Source: an uncultured SAR86 cluster bacterium (lineage in GTDB: Bacteria; Pseudomonadota; Gammaproteobacteria; Magnimaribacterales; TMED112). From it: 64,000 nucleotides of DNA. Positions 44,364-52,940 of this stretch are shown here, piece by piece. Within the stretch, counting starts at the first letter, position 1, and the number at the start of each line of letters is the position of its first letter. Both the position numbers and the translations under genes were made by a program. The stretch is taken from positions 132,077-196,076 of the forward strand of contig CACATF010000001.1 of the NCBI GenBank assembly GCA_902535365.1. The letters run 5' to 3'. Below the pieces are notes generated by a model. It did not search any database and had not been told where the DNA came from. It was given only the letters and a program-made list of their open reading frames with translations.

Positions 44364-44369
44364 AAATTC

Positions 44370-46340
44370 ATGAATTTTGTTGATGTCGCAATTCCAACCC
44401 CTTTACGAACTACATTTACCTATATCAACAAAACATCCCAAACCTTGTTGGGGAAAAGGGTTCTTGTTGAATTTGGAAGAAGAAAAGTAGTTGGAGTGGT
44501 AATCGATGAAAAAGCTGATCACAACAGTAAATATAAGCTTAAAGAGGTCTTAGAAATCCTTGATGATGTGACACCAACCTTCAATAAAACTGAAATAAAC
44601 CAAATAACCTCTATTGCCAAAGCCTATCTGCATCCAATTGGTGATGTGATTGATGCTTTTTTGCCAACTTTATTAAGAAAAAATAAATTTCAGTCAGAAT
44701 TAACAAAATATGAAAATGAGATTTGTGATCTTGAGATCAATGATTCTAGTTTTCATCATCTTACGAAAGAACAAGATGAATGCTTAGAACAGTTAAATCA
44801 GCCAACAACAAGCAAATCTTTAATTTTTGGGATTACATCATCAGGCAAAACCGAAGTTTATAAACATAAAGTCAAAACTGTCCTTAAATCAGGAAGTAGT
44901 GCTTTAATTCTTGTCCCTGAAATATTTTTAACTCCTCAAATTTATGAAAACTTTAAAAATAGTTTCGGCGACTCTGTTTATATTTTTCATTCCGGCTTAA
45001 CTGAATTGCAAAGATATAAGGTTTGGCTTGCTGCAAAGTCGGACAAGCCAAAAGTTATCATTGGTACCAGATCGGCAGTTTTCTTGCCAATTAAAAATTT
45101 AAAAACTATTTTCTTTGATGAAGAGCATGATCAATCTTATCGACAGCAAGATGGGTTTAGATATGATGCAAGAAAAATAATTGAATTCTTGCATAAAGAT
45201 AGAGCTCAAATTAATTTAGCCTCTGCTACACCATCATTAAGCACCTTGAACAAAGCTTATGCTGGCGATATTGGCATTAGTAAATTAACAAAACGAATAT
45301 CTAAAACACAAAAGCCTCAAATTGAAGTTGTCAGCATAAATAAAGAGAAATTAGATGGAGGAATTTCCTCGAAATTAATGCAAAAAATAAGTAAAAATTA
45401 CTCTGATGGCAATCAAACACTAATTTTATTAAATCGAAGGGGCTATGCTCCTGTTTTTTTATGTAATTCTTGTGGTTGGATAGCTAAAAGCAATTGTTGT
45501 GACTCTCCTTTAGTCCTGCACCAGAATGTAAAGAGATTAAAATGCCATAGATGTGAATCAGCCTGGGCCATTCCATCATCATGCCCCGATTGTGGCGAGA
45601 ATGATTTTGACTATAAAGGAGTTGGTACCCAACAAGTGGAAGAAGCATTGCACCAATATATTCCTGAAAGAGATGTTGTTCGTGTCGATAGAGATTCAAT
45701 ATCTGGGAAGACCAGAAGAGAAGATAATATAGAGTTACTGAAGAGTACTGATCCTAAGGTATTTGTTGGCACGCAGCTTCTCGCAAAAGGTCATGATTTC
45801 AAAAAGGTTTCTTTGATAGTGGTTCTAAATTTAGATTTTGGTTTATTTGGTGCAGACATTCACTTGCAAGAGCAAACAATTCAATTATTAATTCAGGTAG
45901 CAGGCAGAGCAGGTAGATCGGGTATTGAAAGTAATGTATACCTTCAATCTAGAGTTGCTGATCATCCCATGTTTGCGTTAATCAAAAGCGGAGACTTCGA
46001 AACAATTTCAAATGAGATTCTTAAAGAAAGAAAGCAATTGCAATTATCACCATTCATAAATTTAGCTTATTTAAAAGCTGAAGATTCTAACCCTTCAAGA
46101 CTTCGTAAATTTTTAGTTGAAGCAAAAAAAACCTTGTCGGTATCTGATATTGAGATTTATGGTCCGTTTGAAAGCCCTGTACAGAAAATTGGTCACAAAT
46201 TTAAGATGTTTTGCATTATTCAAAGTGCAAATAAAAATAAATTATTTATGGAACTTGACTCTTTTGTTAAGAAGGTTGATGAAAACAAAAAAGAAATATC
46301 AAACTGGGTTGTTGAGTTTGATCCCATCAATGCTGCCTAG
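44370..46340 (+). CDS. priA: Primosomal protein N' (PriA helicase)
   Basis: A 656-aa replication-restart helicase. FVDVAIPTPLRTTFTYI starts the 3' DNA-binding domain; ITSSGKTEVY is motif I, IFFDEEHDQSYRQQDGFRYDARK motif II, and the zinc region is CNSCGWIAKSNCCDSPLVLHQ...CHRCESAWAIPSSCPDCG. QLLAKGHDFKKVSLI and QVAGRAGRSG are the later helicase motifs. Its last 42 bp overlap the convergent tsaE gene. Confidence 0.97.
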   Translation: MNFVDVAIPTPLRTTFTYINKTSQTLLGKRVLVEFGRRKVVGVVIDEKADHNSKYKLKEVLEILDDVTPTFNKTEINQITSIAKAYLHPIGDVIDAFLPTLLRKNKFQSELTKYENEICDLEINDSSFHHLTKEQDECLEQLNQPTTSKSLIFGITSSGKTEVYKHKVKTVLKSGSSALILVPEIFLTPQIYENFKNSFGDSVYIFHSGLTELQRYKVWLAAKSDKPKVIIGTRSAVFLPIKNLKTIFFDEEHDQSYRQQDGFRYDARKIIEFLHKDRAQINLASATPSLSTLNKAYAGDIGISKLTKRISKTQKPQIEVVSINKEKLDGGISSKLMQKISKNYSDGNQTLILLNRRGYAPVFLCNSCGWIAKSNCCDSPLVLHQNVKRLKCHRCESAWAIPSSCPDCGENDFDYKGVGTQQVEEALHQYIPERDVVRVDRDSISGKTRREDNIELLKSTDPKVFVGTQLLAKGHDFKKVSLIVVLNLDFGLFGADIHLQEQTIQLLIQVAGRAGRSGIESNVYLQSRVADHPMFALIKSGDFETISNEILKERKQLQLSPFINLAYLKAEDSNPSRLRKFLVEAKKTLSVSDIEIYGPFESPVQKIGHKFKMFCIIQSANKNKLFMELDSFVKKVDENKKEISNWVVEFDPINAA

Positions 46341-46772
46341 GAAATCTTGATCGTGAGAATGAATTTTAGCTAATCTGCATTCAATCCTATCTTCAAGCTT
46401 TATATAAATTTCATTACCGATACCAAACTTCTCAATTTTTTCAGGCCACTCAACAAATAATATACCTCTCTTATTCTGGTTTATTTCAAGCCCCAACATG
46501 TCAAAATCATTTTGACCATCAAGTCTATACAGATCGGTATGAAATATATCAATTCCATTAATGTGATATTCCTCAAGAATGCTAAATGTTGGACTTTTAA
46601 CAGCCCCTGACCATCCCAGTGCCTTCAATATGCTTCGAACAAGGGTTGTTTTGCCTGCTCCAAGATTCCCACCCAAGTAAATAATATTGAAATCATTAGA
46701 TTTAACTAAAAAACTTGCAATGGCTTTTCCAAAAGCTTCTGTTTGCTCTAGTTTTGTGATGTTAATTTCCAT
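46299..46772 (-). CDS. tsaE: tRNA t6A synthesis ATPase TsaE
   Basis: The ATG at 46772 (MEINITKLEQTEAFG) overlaps the upstream stop as TAATG and gives 157 aa; the track start 20 codons earlier lies inside the kinase gene. IIYLGGNLGAGKTTLVRSIL is the P-loop, VKSPTFSILEEY and FHTDLYRLD follow, then FVEWPEKIE. It powers the TsaB-TsaD complex; tsaD is also in this window. It overlaps priA by 42 bp. Confidence 0.95.
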   Translation of the reverse strand: MEINITKLEQTEAFGKAIASFLVKSNDFNIIYLGGNLGAGKTTLVRSILKALGWSGAVKSPTFSILEEYHINGIDIFHTDLYRLDGQNDFDMLGLEINQNKRGILFVEWPEKIEKFGIGNEIYIKLEDRIECRLAKIHSHDQDFLGSIDGIKLNNPV

Positions 46773-47425
46773 TAAAAAAATCCAGGAGCTAAATTGATGA
46801 ACTCTTTTCCAACAATCTCTTTTTTCAAACAATCAATTACTCTGGCCAAATCTAGTTTGTTAGCCATAAAGTCAACATTATCAACATTCAGAACTAAAAG
46901 AGGTGATTCAGAGTAATTGAAGAAGAATTCTGCATACTTTTCACATACATCCTCAAGATAATTTAAAGAGATACTGTCTTCATATGTGCGTCCACGTTTT
47001 CTTACGCGCTCAAATATCTGTTTTGGTGAAGCTTGTAGATAGATTAGTAGATCAGGTTTAGGGAAGGTTTCATAAAATTTTGTTTTTATCTCTTTAAAAA
47101 TATTTAATTCATCTGCACTAAGGTTCAATTCAGCAAATAAATCTTCCTTCTGAAAAATAAAATCTGAAACTATGGGTTTTTCTATTAAATCATCAGAAAA
47201 ATACATATTTATTTGCTGCGATCTTTGCATGACAAAATGCATTTGAGTGGCAAAAGCGTATTTTTGAGTATTTTCATAAAAAGAGTTTAAAAACGGGTTT
47301 TCATCAGGTTTTTCAAGACACAATTCATGCCCAAATTCCCGAGATATTTGTTTTGCAAGCGAGGTTTTACCTACACCAATTGGGCCCTCAATAGCTATGT
47401 ATTTTGGAATCCTATTTTTTTCCAT
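46772..47425 (-). CDS. Deoxynucleoside kinase family protein
   Basis: A 217-aa dNK/dGK-type kinase. IAIEGPIGVGKTSLAKQIS is the P-loop and the DRS-like and LID regions are seen as VSDFIFQKEDLF and RVRKRGRTYED. It salvages deoxynucleosides in the cytoplasm. In other gammaproteobacteria a similar kinase lies next to pcnB-folK, matching the 14-bp overlap with pcnB here. Confidence 0.9.
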   Translation of the reverse strand: MEKNRIPKYIAIEGPIGVGKTSLAKQISREFGHELCLEKPDENPFLNSFYENTQKYAFATQMHFVMQRSQQINMYFSDDLIEKPIVSDFIFQKEDLFAELNLSADELNIFKEIKTKFYETFPKPDLLIYLQASPKQIFERVRKRGRTYEDSISLNYLEDVCEKYAEFFFNYSESPLLVLNVDNVDFMANKLDLARVIDCLKKEIVGKEFINLAPGFF

Positions 47426-48632
47426 ATTTCTTAAAAGAATTTATTAACCTAACTTTTTTATCATAGTTTGCAGCCTTAAATTCTGTCCACCATTTTATTT
47501 TTTGACTAAGTGAAGGTTCTAAAGTTTCTCTTAAGAGGTAAAAATCATATGCAGCTCTAAAACGAATATTTTGTGTAAAGCTAATTGATTTTTTTCCAAT
47601 CCGATCAAATCTTATTTGGTGCATCCAAGTATCTTTAATAAAACTTGTGAATCTTCTCGGTATTGAAGTGATGGTTTGTTGTTTTCTGATAGATGAAGCA
47701 ATTATTTGGTAGAACTTCTTGAAATTTATTTTTTGGCCAATATTTGATTTGATGAAAATTGCTGGCCACAGCAAAGTAGCGTAAAGGAAGCCAATATTTA
47801 ATTTTTTTCCAATTTTTACTCTGTCATCAGTCTGGGCAAACGCCTTCTTATAAAAGTCATCAAAATTATCTGCGCTATTCTTCACGTGAGGAAAAATTAA
47901 ATCAAAAATGCCATGCTTTTGAAGTAGTATGTAAGAATTTAGTGCATGGCCAGACATAAAAAGTTTTATTACCTCTTCATAAAGTCTTGCCTGCGGCACT
48001 TGAAGCAGCTGATGTTTGTGATTATCAATTGCATCAGCAATAGCTTTGTCGATTGTGAAGTTTAATTTTGCTGCGAATCTGATGGCTCGTAAAATCCTTA
48101 CAGGATCTTCAATAATCCGCTTTTCTGCATCACCTATGAATCTTATTCGTCTTTCTTTTAGGTCCTTTACCCCATCTGTGTAGTCAATGATCTCTTTAGT
48201 TATTGGATTGTAGTAAATTGAATTGATGGTTAAATCTCTACGATAGGCATCTTCTTCCTGTGTGCCATAAATGTTATCGCTAATGATCCTGCCTTGATCA
48301 TTTATTTCGATTGATTCTGAATCAGTATTGATGCCAGACCTAAATGTTGTTGTTTCAACTATTTCATTAGGAAATGCAATGTGAACAAGTTTGAAACGAC
48401 GTCCAATAATTCTAGAGTTTTTAAATAATCCTCTAATCTTCTCAGGTTCGCAGTTGGTGACAATATCAAAATCTTTTGGCCCTAACCCTTTTATTAAATC
48501 TCTAATTCCTCCACCAACAATGAATGCATCAAAACCATTTTTATGTAGTCTTGAAATTATTGATAAGGCATTCTTTGAGATATCTGCTTGATTGATCCCA
48601 AATCTTTTGTCGTTATATATGCTGGGAATCAC
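47412..48632 (-). CDS. pcnB: Poly(A) polymerase I
   Basis: A 406-aa nucleotidyltransferase adding 3' poly(A) tails for RNA decay. FIVGGGIRDLIKGLGPKDFDIVTNCEPEKIRGLFKNSRIIGRRFKLVHI is the catalytic head; EEDAYRRDLTINSIYYNP and RIIEDPVRILRAIRFAAKLNF are family motifs separating it from CCA-adding enzymes in context. It is shorter at the C-terminus than E. coli PcnB (454 aa). It overlaps the upstream kinase gene by 4 bp. Confidence 0.93.
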   Translation of the reverse strand: MIPSIYNDKRFGINQADISKNALSIISRLHKNGFDAFIVGGGIRDLIKGLGPKDFDIVTNCEPEKIRGLFKNSRIIGRRFKLVHIAFPNEIVETTTFRSGINTDSESIEINDQGRIISDNIYGTQEEDAYRRDLTINSIYYNPITKEIIDYTDGVKDLKERRIRFIGDAEKRIIEDPVRILRAIRFAAKLNFTIDKAIADAIDNHKHQLLQVPQARLYEEVIKLFMSGHALNSYILLQKHGIFDLIFPHVKNSADNFDDFYKKAFAQTDDRVKIGKKLNIGFLYATLLWPAIFIKSNIGQKINFKKFYQIIASSIRKQQTITSIPRRFTSFIKDTWMHQIRFDRIGKKSISFTQNIRFRAAYDFYLLRETLEPSLSQKIKWWTEFKAANYDKKVRLINSFKKYGKK

Positions 48633-49612
48633 GTATCCTTAAAATTTTGAAGGAGGTCTTTGTATCCTTCTATAGTGAGGCGTGGACTTTTCTCTTGAAC
48701 TATTCTTGACGATGCAAAATTGCCAAATCTACAAGCCTCAGCAAAATTTTCACCCTCTATAACCTTGTGCAATGCTGCGCCGGCAAAAATATCGCCAGCA
48801 CCATTTGAATCAATTGCATCGACTTTAAATGCATCGATTTTTGATATATCTGTGCCATCAAAGACAATGGAATTTTCTGCGCCATTAGTTACTGCAAAAT
48901 TTACAGCGATTTGTTTTAGCTCGTCAGCAAAATTTTCCCCAACAAGAGCTATGGCCTCTTCTCTATTGCAGAAAAGATAATCTATCTTTCTTGTAGCAAT
49001 AACTTTTTCAAACCTTTCTCTAAAACCTTGAACCACGCCTGGATCAGATAAACTCAGAGCAAATTTTACTTCCTTATTCATCTCACTTAGAACTCTGAAG
49101 AAAGCTTCAAAGTTTTCGTCAGAGGTAAATTGATATCCTTCAGAAAAGAGAATTTTTGAATTGTTGGCATGAGTAACAAAACTTTCATCAAAAACTAACC
49201 TTTCAGATGCGCCTAAGTATGTCCCCATTGTTCTTTCACTGGCAGGTGTAATAAATACTAGGCATCTACCTGTCCTGACATCTTGATGATAAAAATTATT
49301 CAAACTGTAAATGCCATTGTCTTTTAAATTTCGCTCATAGAGCTTTCCCCTATCATCATCAGAAAGTTGGCAGATATGCCCACAAATTGTTCCAAAATTT
49401 GAAGTTGCCACAAGACTATTAGTGGTAGAGCCTCCACACATGACATCAGGAGTTTCCCCACTTGGCAGTTTTGCCAGTATGGCTTCCTGATTTTCATATG
49501 AGATAGACTTAAATTGATTAAAAAATAAGTCTGTGCCTTCAAGAAACTCTTTTTCTACATAAAATGTTTCGTCCACCAGAGCGTTACCCAAGCCTAATAC
49601 ATCAAACTTCAT
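48629..49612 (-). CDS. Adenosine kinase (PfkB family)
   Basis: A 327-aa ribokinase-family enzyme. DVLGLGNALVDETFYVE starts it, CGGSTTNSLVATSNFG is the substrate loop and DSNGAGDIFAGAAL the catalytic Asp/anion-hole motif. Sequence style fits the bacterial adenosine kinases that resemble eukaryotic ones, so it likely phosphorylates adenosine to AMP. It overlaps hemL by 11 bp and pcnB by 4 bp. Confidence 0.88.
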   Translation of the reverse strand: MKFDVLGLGNALVDETFYVEKEFLEGTDLFFNQFKSISYENQEAILAKLPSGETPDVMCGGSTTNSLVATSNFGTICGHICQLSDDDRGKLYERNLKDNGIYSLNNFYHQDVRTGRCLVFITPASERTMGTYLGASERLVFDESFVTHANNSKILFSEGYQFTSDENFEAFFRVLSEMNKEVKFALSLSDPGVVQGFRERFEKVIATRKIDYLFCNREEAIALVGENFADELKQIAVNFAVTNGAENSIVFDGTDISKIDAFKVDAIDSNGAGDIFAGAALHKVIEGENFAEACRFGNFASSRIVQEKSPRLTIEGYKDLLQNFKDT

Positions 49613-50897
49613 CTTTTATATCCTTTAAAACCTCAATTGCAGTTTTTGCTGCCTTTCTTATTTTATTTTCGTCATGCTGGCTTGAAATAAAACAACTTTC
49701 ATATGCTGAAGGAGGAAGATAAATATTTCTTTCAAGCATGCCCTTAAAAAATAAGCTAAACATTTCGATATTGCTATTGGTCACATCATCAAAATTTTTT
49801 GGAAGCGTCTCACTGAAAAAGAAACCAAACATTCCACCACGAGCAGAATATGAAAAAGGAATATTTTCTTTTTTACAATACTCACCAATCATGGTTAAGA
49901 ATAGGTATGCATTAGCTTCAAGTTTCTCATAGAGCGTTTTATCTTTTAACTGTTTTAACAAGGCAGTACCTGCACTCACCGCAATTGGGTTTCCTGAAAG
50001 TGTTCCAGCTTGATAAACAGGACCATCTGGAGAGATATTATTCATGATGGATGCTTTTCCTCCATACACTCCAACTGGCAAGCCACCACCAACAATCTTA
50101 CCTAAAGCAGTTAAATCAGCCTCAATGCCAGTTAGTTCTTGAACACCTCCACGTGCAACCCTGAACCCGGTCATGACCTCATCAAAAATAAGTATTGAAT
50201 TATTTTGGGATGTGACATCGCGAAGGTATTGTAGAAATTCTAGATCTGGTTCAATAAAGCCCATATTTCCTGCAATTGGTTCAACAATAATTGCAGCAAT
50301 ATCATCTCCATATTTCTCGAAAGCTTTTTTAACAGAATCAATATCATTGTAAGGAAGGGTAAGGGTTAGTTTGGATAGCTCTTCAGGAATGCCTGGGGAG
50401 TCAGGTACACCCAACGTTGCCAGGCCTGACCCGGCCTTAACAAGAAGTGAATCAACATGACCGTGATAACAGCCAATAAATTTAATTATTTTATTTTTGC
50501 CAGTGGTTCCTCTGGCCAGCCTTATGCAACTCATGGTTGCTTCGGTACCAGAGTTCACCATTCTAAGTTTTTCAATACTTGGTATATATGATTTTATAAG
50601 TTTTGCTATTTCAAGCTCATTTTTTGTTGGAGCGCCAAAACTTATTCCTTTGCCTGCCTGAGCTCTAATAGCTGAGATTACTTTTTCATTAGAGTGGCCT
50701 AAAACCATTGGCCCCCAAGACCCAACAAAATCTAAATATTTATTGCCATCTTCATCGTATAGATAGCAACCTCGTGATTTTTTAAAAAAAATTGGTGATC
50801 CGCCAACACTTTTAAATGCTCGCACTGGTGAATTGACCCCTCCAGCTATGTGGTGTTTTGATTTTTCAAATAATTGTTCTGAATTTTTTGTCTTCAT
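49602..50897 (-). CDS. hemL: Glutamate-1-semialdehyde 2,1-aminomutase
   Basis: A 431-aa PLP enzyme of the C5 haem pathway making 5-aminolevulinate. HIAGGVNSPVRAFKSVGGSPIFF, YLDFVGSWGPMVLGH, CYHGHVDSLLVKAGSG, IIVEPIAGNMG, FDEVMTGFRVARGG and TALGKIVGGGLPVGVYGG with the PLP Lys are all conserved. hemG and erpA are close, as a small haem/Fe-S group. A TATAAT box lies about 40 nt upstream. Confidence 0.97.
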   Translation of the reverse strand: MKTKNSEQLFEKSKHHIAGGVNSPVRAFKSVGGSPIFFKKSRGCYLYDEDGNKYLDFVGSWGPMVLGHSNEKVISAIRAQAGKGISFGAPTKNELEIAKLIKSYIPSIEKLRMVNSGTEATMSCIRLARGTTGKNKIIKFIGCYHGHVDSLLVKAGSGLATLGVPDSPGIPEELSKLTLTLPYNDIDSVKKAFEKYGDDIAAIIVEPIAGNMGFIEPDLEFLQYLRDVTSQNNSILIFDEVMTGFRVARGGVQELTGIEADLTALGKIVGGGLPVGVYGGKASIMNNISPDGPVYQAGTLSGNPIAVSAGTALLKQLKDKTLYEKLEANAYLFLTMIGEYCKKENIPFSYSARGGMFGFFFSETLPKNFDDVTNSNIEMFSLFFKGMLERNIYLPPSAYESCFISSQHDENKIRKAAKTAIEVLKDIKDEV

Positions 50898-50936
50898 CTG
50901 ATATTTTTGGCCTCTAGAATCATCATTTGGTCTGTC

Positions 50937-50942
50937 ATTATA
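50937..50942 (-). promoter_or_regulatory. Putative hemL promoter -10
   Basis: The minus strand reads TATAAT about 40 nt before the hemL ATG, in a 131-bp gap that otherwise shows no gene. The -35 (TGGAAG at 17-bp spacing) is weak. Confidence 0.35.
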
Positions 50943-51028
50943 GTTTTATGAAAACCAGTCTTCCACTAATTGTTTGTATATCTTAATTAATGATAGTTTT
51001 ATATGAATAAATTAGCTAATAGCAACAT

Positions 51029-51565
51029 TTATTCTTTAGAGAAACTTGCTTTGAGCTTTTTTGTGAATTCTTTGACTCTTTGCCAATCTGTGAATTCAAA
51101 TGTGCCATTTGTATCAGTTGGCCCTCCTGTAATCCACATAATAAATTTGATCATATGTTTGTCGATGAAATGGTACTTGGGATAATCAATTACCCCAGCA
51201 AACACATCGACTTCCTTTGGAGACCAGCCTGTTTTTTTTATAAATTTTTGTACGTAGGGATTGGTGTTTGGCCTATTTTTTTCGGTTTTACGAGCAACAG
51301 CATTAACACTAAAGAAAGCTGCGTTCTTACTTACGAGAACATCTCTATTATCTTTAATGAATCTCATTAATTTAGGCTGATGATTCCCATATCTTATGCT
51401 TGCACCAATAACAATATGATGATGAAGGTTTAAATCCTCCACAGTCGTATCGTCAACCTTTTTTAAAGTTGTATCACACTCATCCGCAAAGCCTGCCGCT
51501 ACTGATTGAGTTATTTTGTGAGTATGGCCATCAGTAGTGGAAAATATAAATAGGATTTTCTTCAT
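51029..51565 (-). CDS. hemG: Flavodoxin-fold protoporphyrinogen IX dehydrogenase HemG
   Basis: I prefer the ATG at 51565 (MKKILFIFSTTDGHTHKI, 178 aa) because it matches the family start and a TATAAT box lies 9 nt upstream; the track ORF starts 7 codons earlier. STTDGHTHKI is the FMN phosphate loop; IVIGASIRYGNHQPKL, FFSVNAVARKTEKNRPNTNPYVQKF and KFIMWITGGPTDTNGTFEFTDW match E. coli HemG. It oxidises protoporphyrinogen using quinones at the inner membrane. Its presence is a gammaproteobacterial mark. Confidence 0.94.
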   Translation of the reverse strand: MKKILFIFSTTDGHTHKITQSVAAGFADECDTTLKKVDDTTVEDLNLHHHIVIGASIRYGNHQPKLMRFIKDNRDVLVSKNAAFFSVNAVARKTEKNRPNTNPYVQKFIKKTGWSPKEVDVFAGVIDYPKYHFIDKHMIKFIMWITGGPTDTNGTFEFTDWQRVKEFTKKLKASFSKE

Positions 51566-51615
51566 TTCACTAGAATTATATGACATTCATATATTTTGAT
51601 AGAATTATTAATACA

Positions 51616-51621
51616 TATATA
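51616..51621 (+). promoter_or_regulatory. Putative -10 box of leaderless erpA transcript
   Basis: TATATA is followed by seven bases (AACAAAA) and the erpA ATG at 51629. There is no Shine-Dalgarno. Confidence 0.45.
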
Positions 51622-51628
51622 AACAAAA

Positions 51629-51976
51629 ATGAGTTTTTCAGCACAAAAAGCCACACCATTTGAAGTTTCAAGCGAAGCTTTAAATAAGATTATTGATTTA
51701 AAAACCAATGAGGGCGCTAAATTTTTTAGAGTCTATGTTACAGGTGGTGGTTGTTCAGGCTTTCAATACGGTTTTAAGTTTGATGAATACGATGAAGATG
51801 AAGATACAAAATTAGATTTTGATCAAAATGTCACTATTCTTCTGGATGAACTGTCCTACCCATACATTCTGGGTTCAAAAGTTGATTATGTTGAAAATCT
51901 TATGGGCGCTAAATTTGTAATTGATAATCCCAACGCTAAAACAACTTGCGGCTGTGGGGCATCCTTCTCTATCTGA
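51629..51976 (+). CDS. erpA: Iron-sulfur cluster insertion protein ErpA
   Basis: A 115-aa A-type Fe-S carrier. VTGGGCSGFQYGFKFDE and TTCGCGASFSI provide the three ligand Cys, and FDQNVTILLDELSYPYILGSKVDYVENLMGAKFVIDNPNAK matches ErpA more than IscA. It delivers clusters to enzymes such as those of isoprenoid synthesis. It lies near hemL as in E. coli. It overlaps convergent anmK by 8 bp. Confidence 0.94.
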   Translation: MSFSAQKATPFEVSSEALNKIIDLKTNEGAKFFRVYVTGGGCSGFQYGFKFDEYDEDEDTKLDFDQNVTILLDELSYPYILGSKVDYVENLMGAKFVIDNPNAKTTCGCGASFSI

Positions 51977-52940
51977 AAATTACACCTTTGTTGGCATAGG
52001 CTAAATAAGCAAAAGCACAAGCCTCCATATATCTTGAGTCAACCACTGAATCTGTGTTTGTAATGTTTGCACCTGTTTTTGTTTTAATGGATCTCATTAA
52101 GAATGTATTTCGAGTACCACCACCATGAAAAATAAGGTCTTTGGGTTTGTTACAAAAGCTATGAAAATTTGCAATCATTTCTGCGGTTATATCTGATAAA
52201 GTAAAAAGCACATCCTCCACTTTGCAGTCTTTAACAAGCCTGCTTTTAAGAATTGAAGTGTATGCAGAAATATCGTCAGCACGAGGGTAGCCATACTCTA
52301 AAAAAACCTTCATCAGGGAATCTTTCAGTTCAATAATAAGTTTGCCTTGAGAAGCCAGATTGCCATCCTTATCAAAGTCACCATGGCCATAAAAACTTGT
52401 TGCCATATCCATGAGACAGTTGCCAGGACCAATATCTGTGGCACATTGAATATTGCCATCAACCAACCAAGTACCATTTGATATACCACCAATATTTATA
52501 ACAGCGCTCTCTGCTCCATTTTGACCAAAAAGATACTTATGAAAGATTGGTATCAATGGAGCTCCCATCCCCCCATTAGCTATATCTTTGTTTCTAAAAT
52601 CAGACGAAACCTTTATGTGTGTTTTATTTGCAATTTCTTGAGGATCACCAGCTTGAATGCTTTTAGCATTTGTATGAGATATTGTTTGTCCTGAAAAGGC
52701 GATGAGCTCAATTTCAGACTCATCAATATTGCTCTCAGACAAAACAGTATTAACTAAATTAATTGTTTTTTGGGTAATTTCGGCATCAATTCTAGAGAGC
52801 TCTTCTTCATGTTTATAGGTCTGGCTAAAAGGGATCGTAATCGTTTGATGTATCTTCAGTTCAGGTTCAAATGAAACTAAACAACCATCGAGAGCATCAC
52901 GGCTTGTGCCTGACATCACGCCCAGATAAAGTGTGCTCAT
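51969..52940 (-). CDS. anmK: Anhydro-N-acetylmuramic acid kinase
   Basis: A 323-aa enzyme recycling cell wall sugars to MurNAc-6-phosphate. YLGVMSGTSRDALDGCLV is the ATP-binding start (usually MSGTSxDGxD; here DALD), INIGGISNGTW, DIGPGNCLMDMATSFYG and FHGGGTRNTFLM follow. It is shorter than E. coli AnmK (369 aa). It is coupled to the upstream M23 peptidase gene (ATGA), so wall cleavage and recycling are co-expressed. Confidence 0.95.
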   Translation of the reverse strand: MSTLYLGVMSGTSRDALDGCLVSFEPELKIHQTITIPFSQTYKHEEELSRIDAEITQKTINLVNTVLSESNIDESEIELIAFSGQTISHTNAKSIQAGDPQEIANKTHIKVSSDFRNKDIANGGMGAPLIPIFHKYLFGQNGAESAVINIGGISNGTWLVDGNIQCATDIGPGNCLMDMATSFYGHGDFDKDGNLASQGKLIIELKDSLMKVFLEYGYPRADDISAYTSILKSRLVKDCKVEDVLFTLSDITAEMIANFHSFCNKPKDLIFHGGGTRNTFLMRSIKTKTGANITNTDSVVDSRYMEACAFAYLAYANKGVIFR

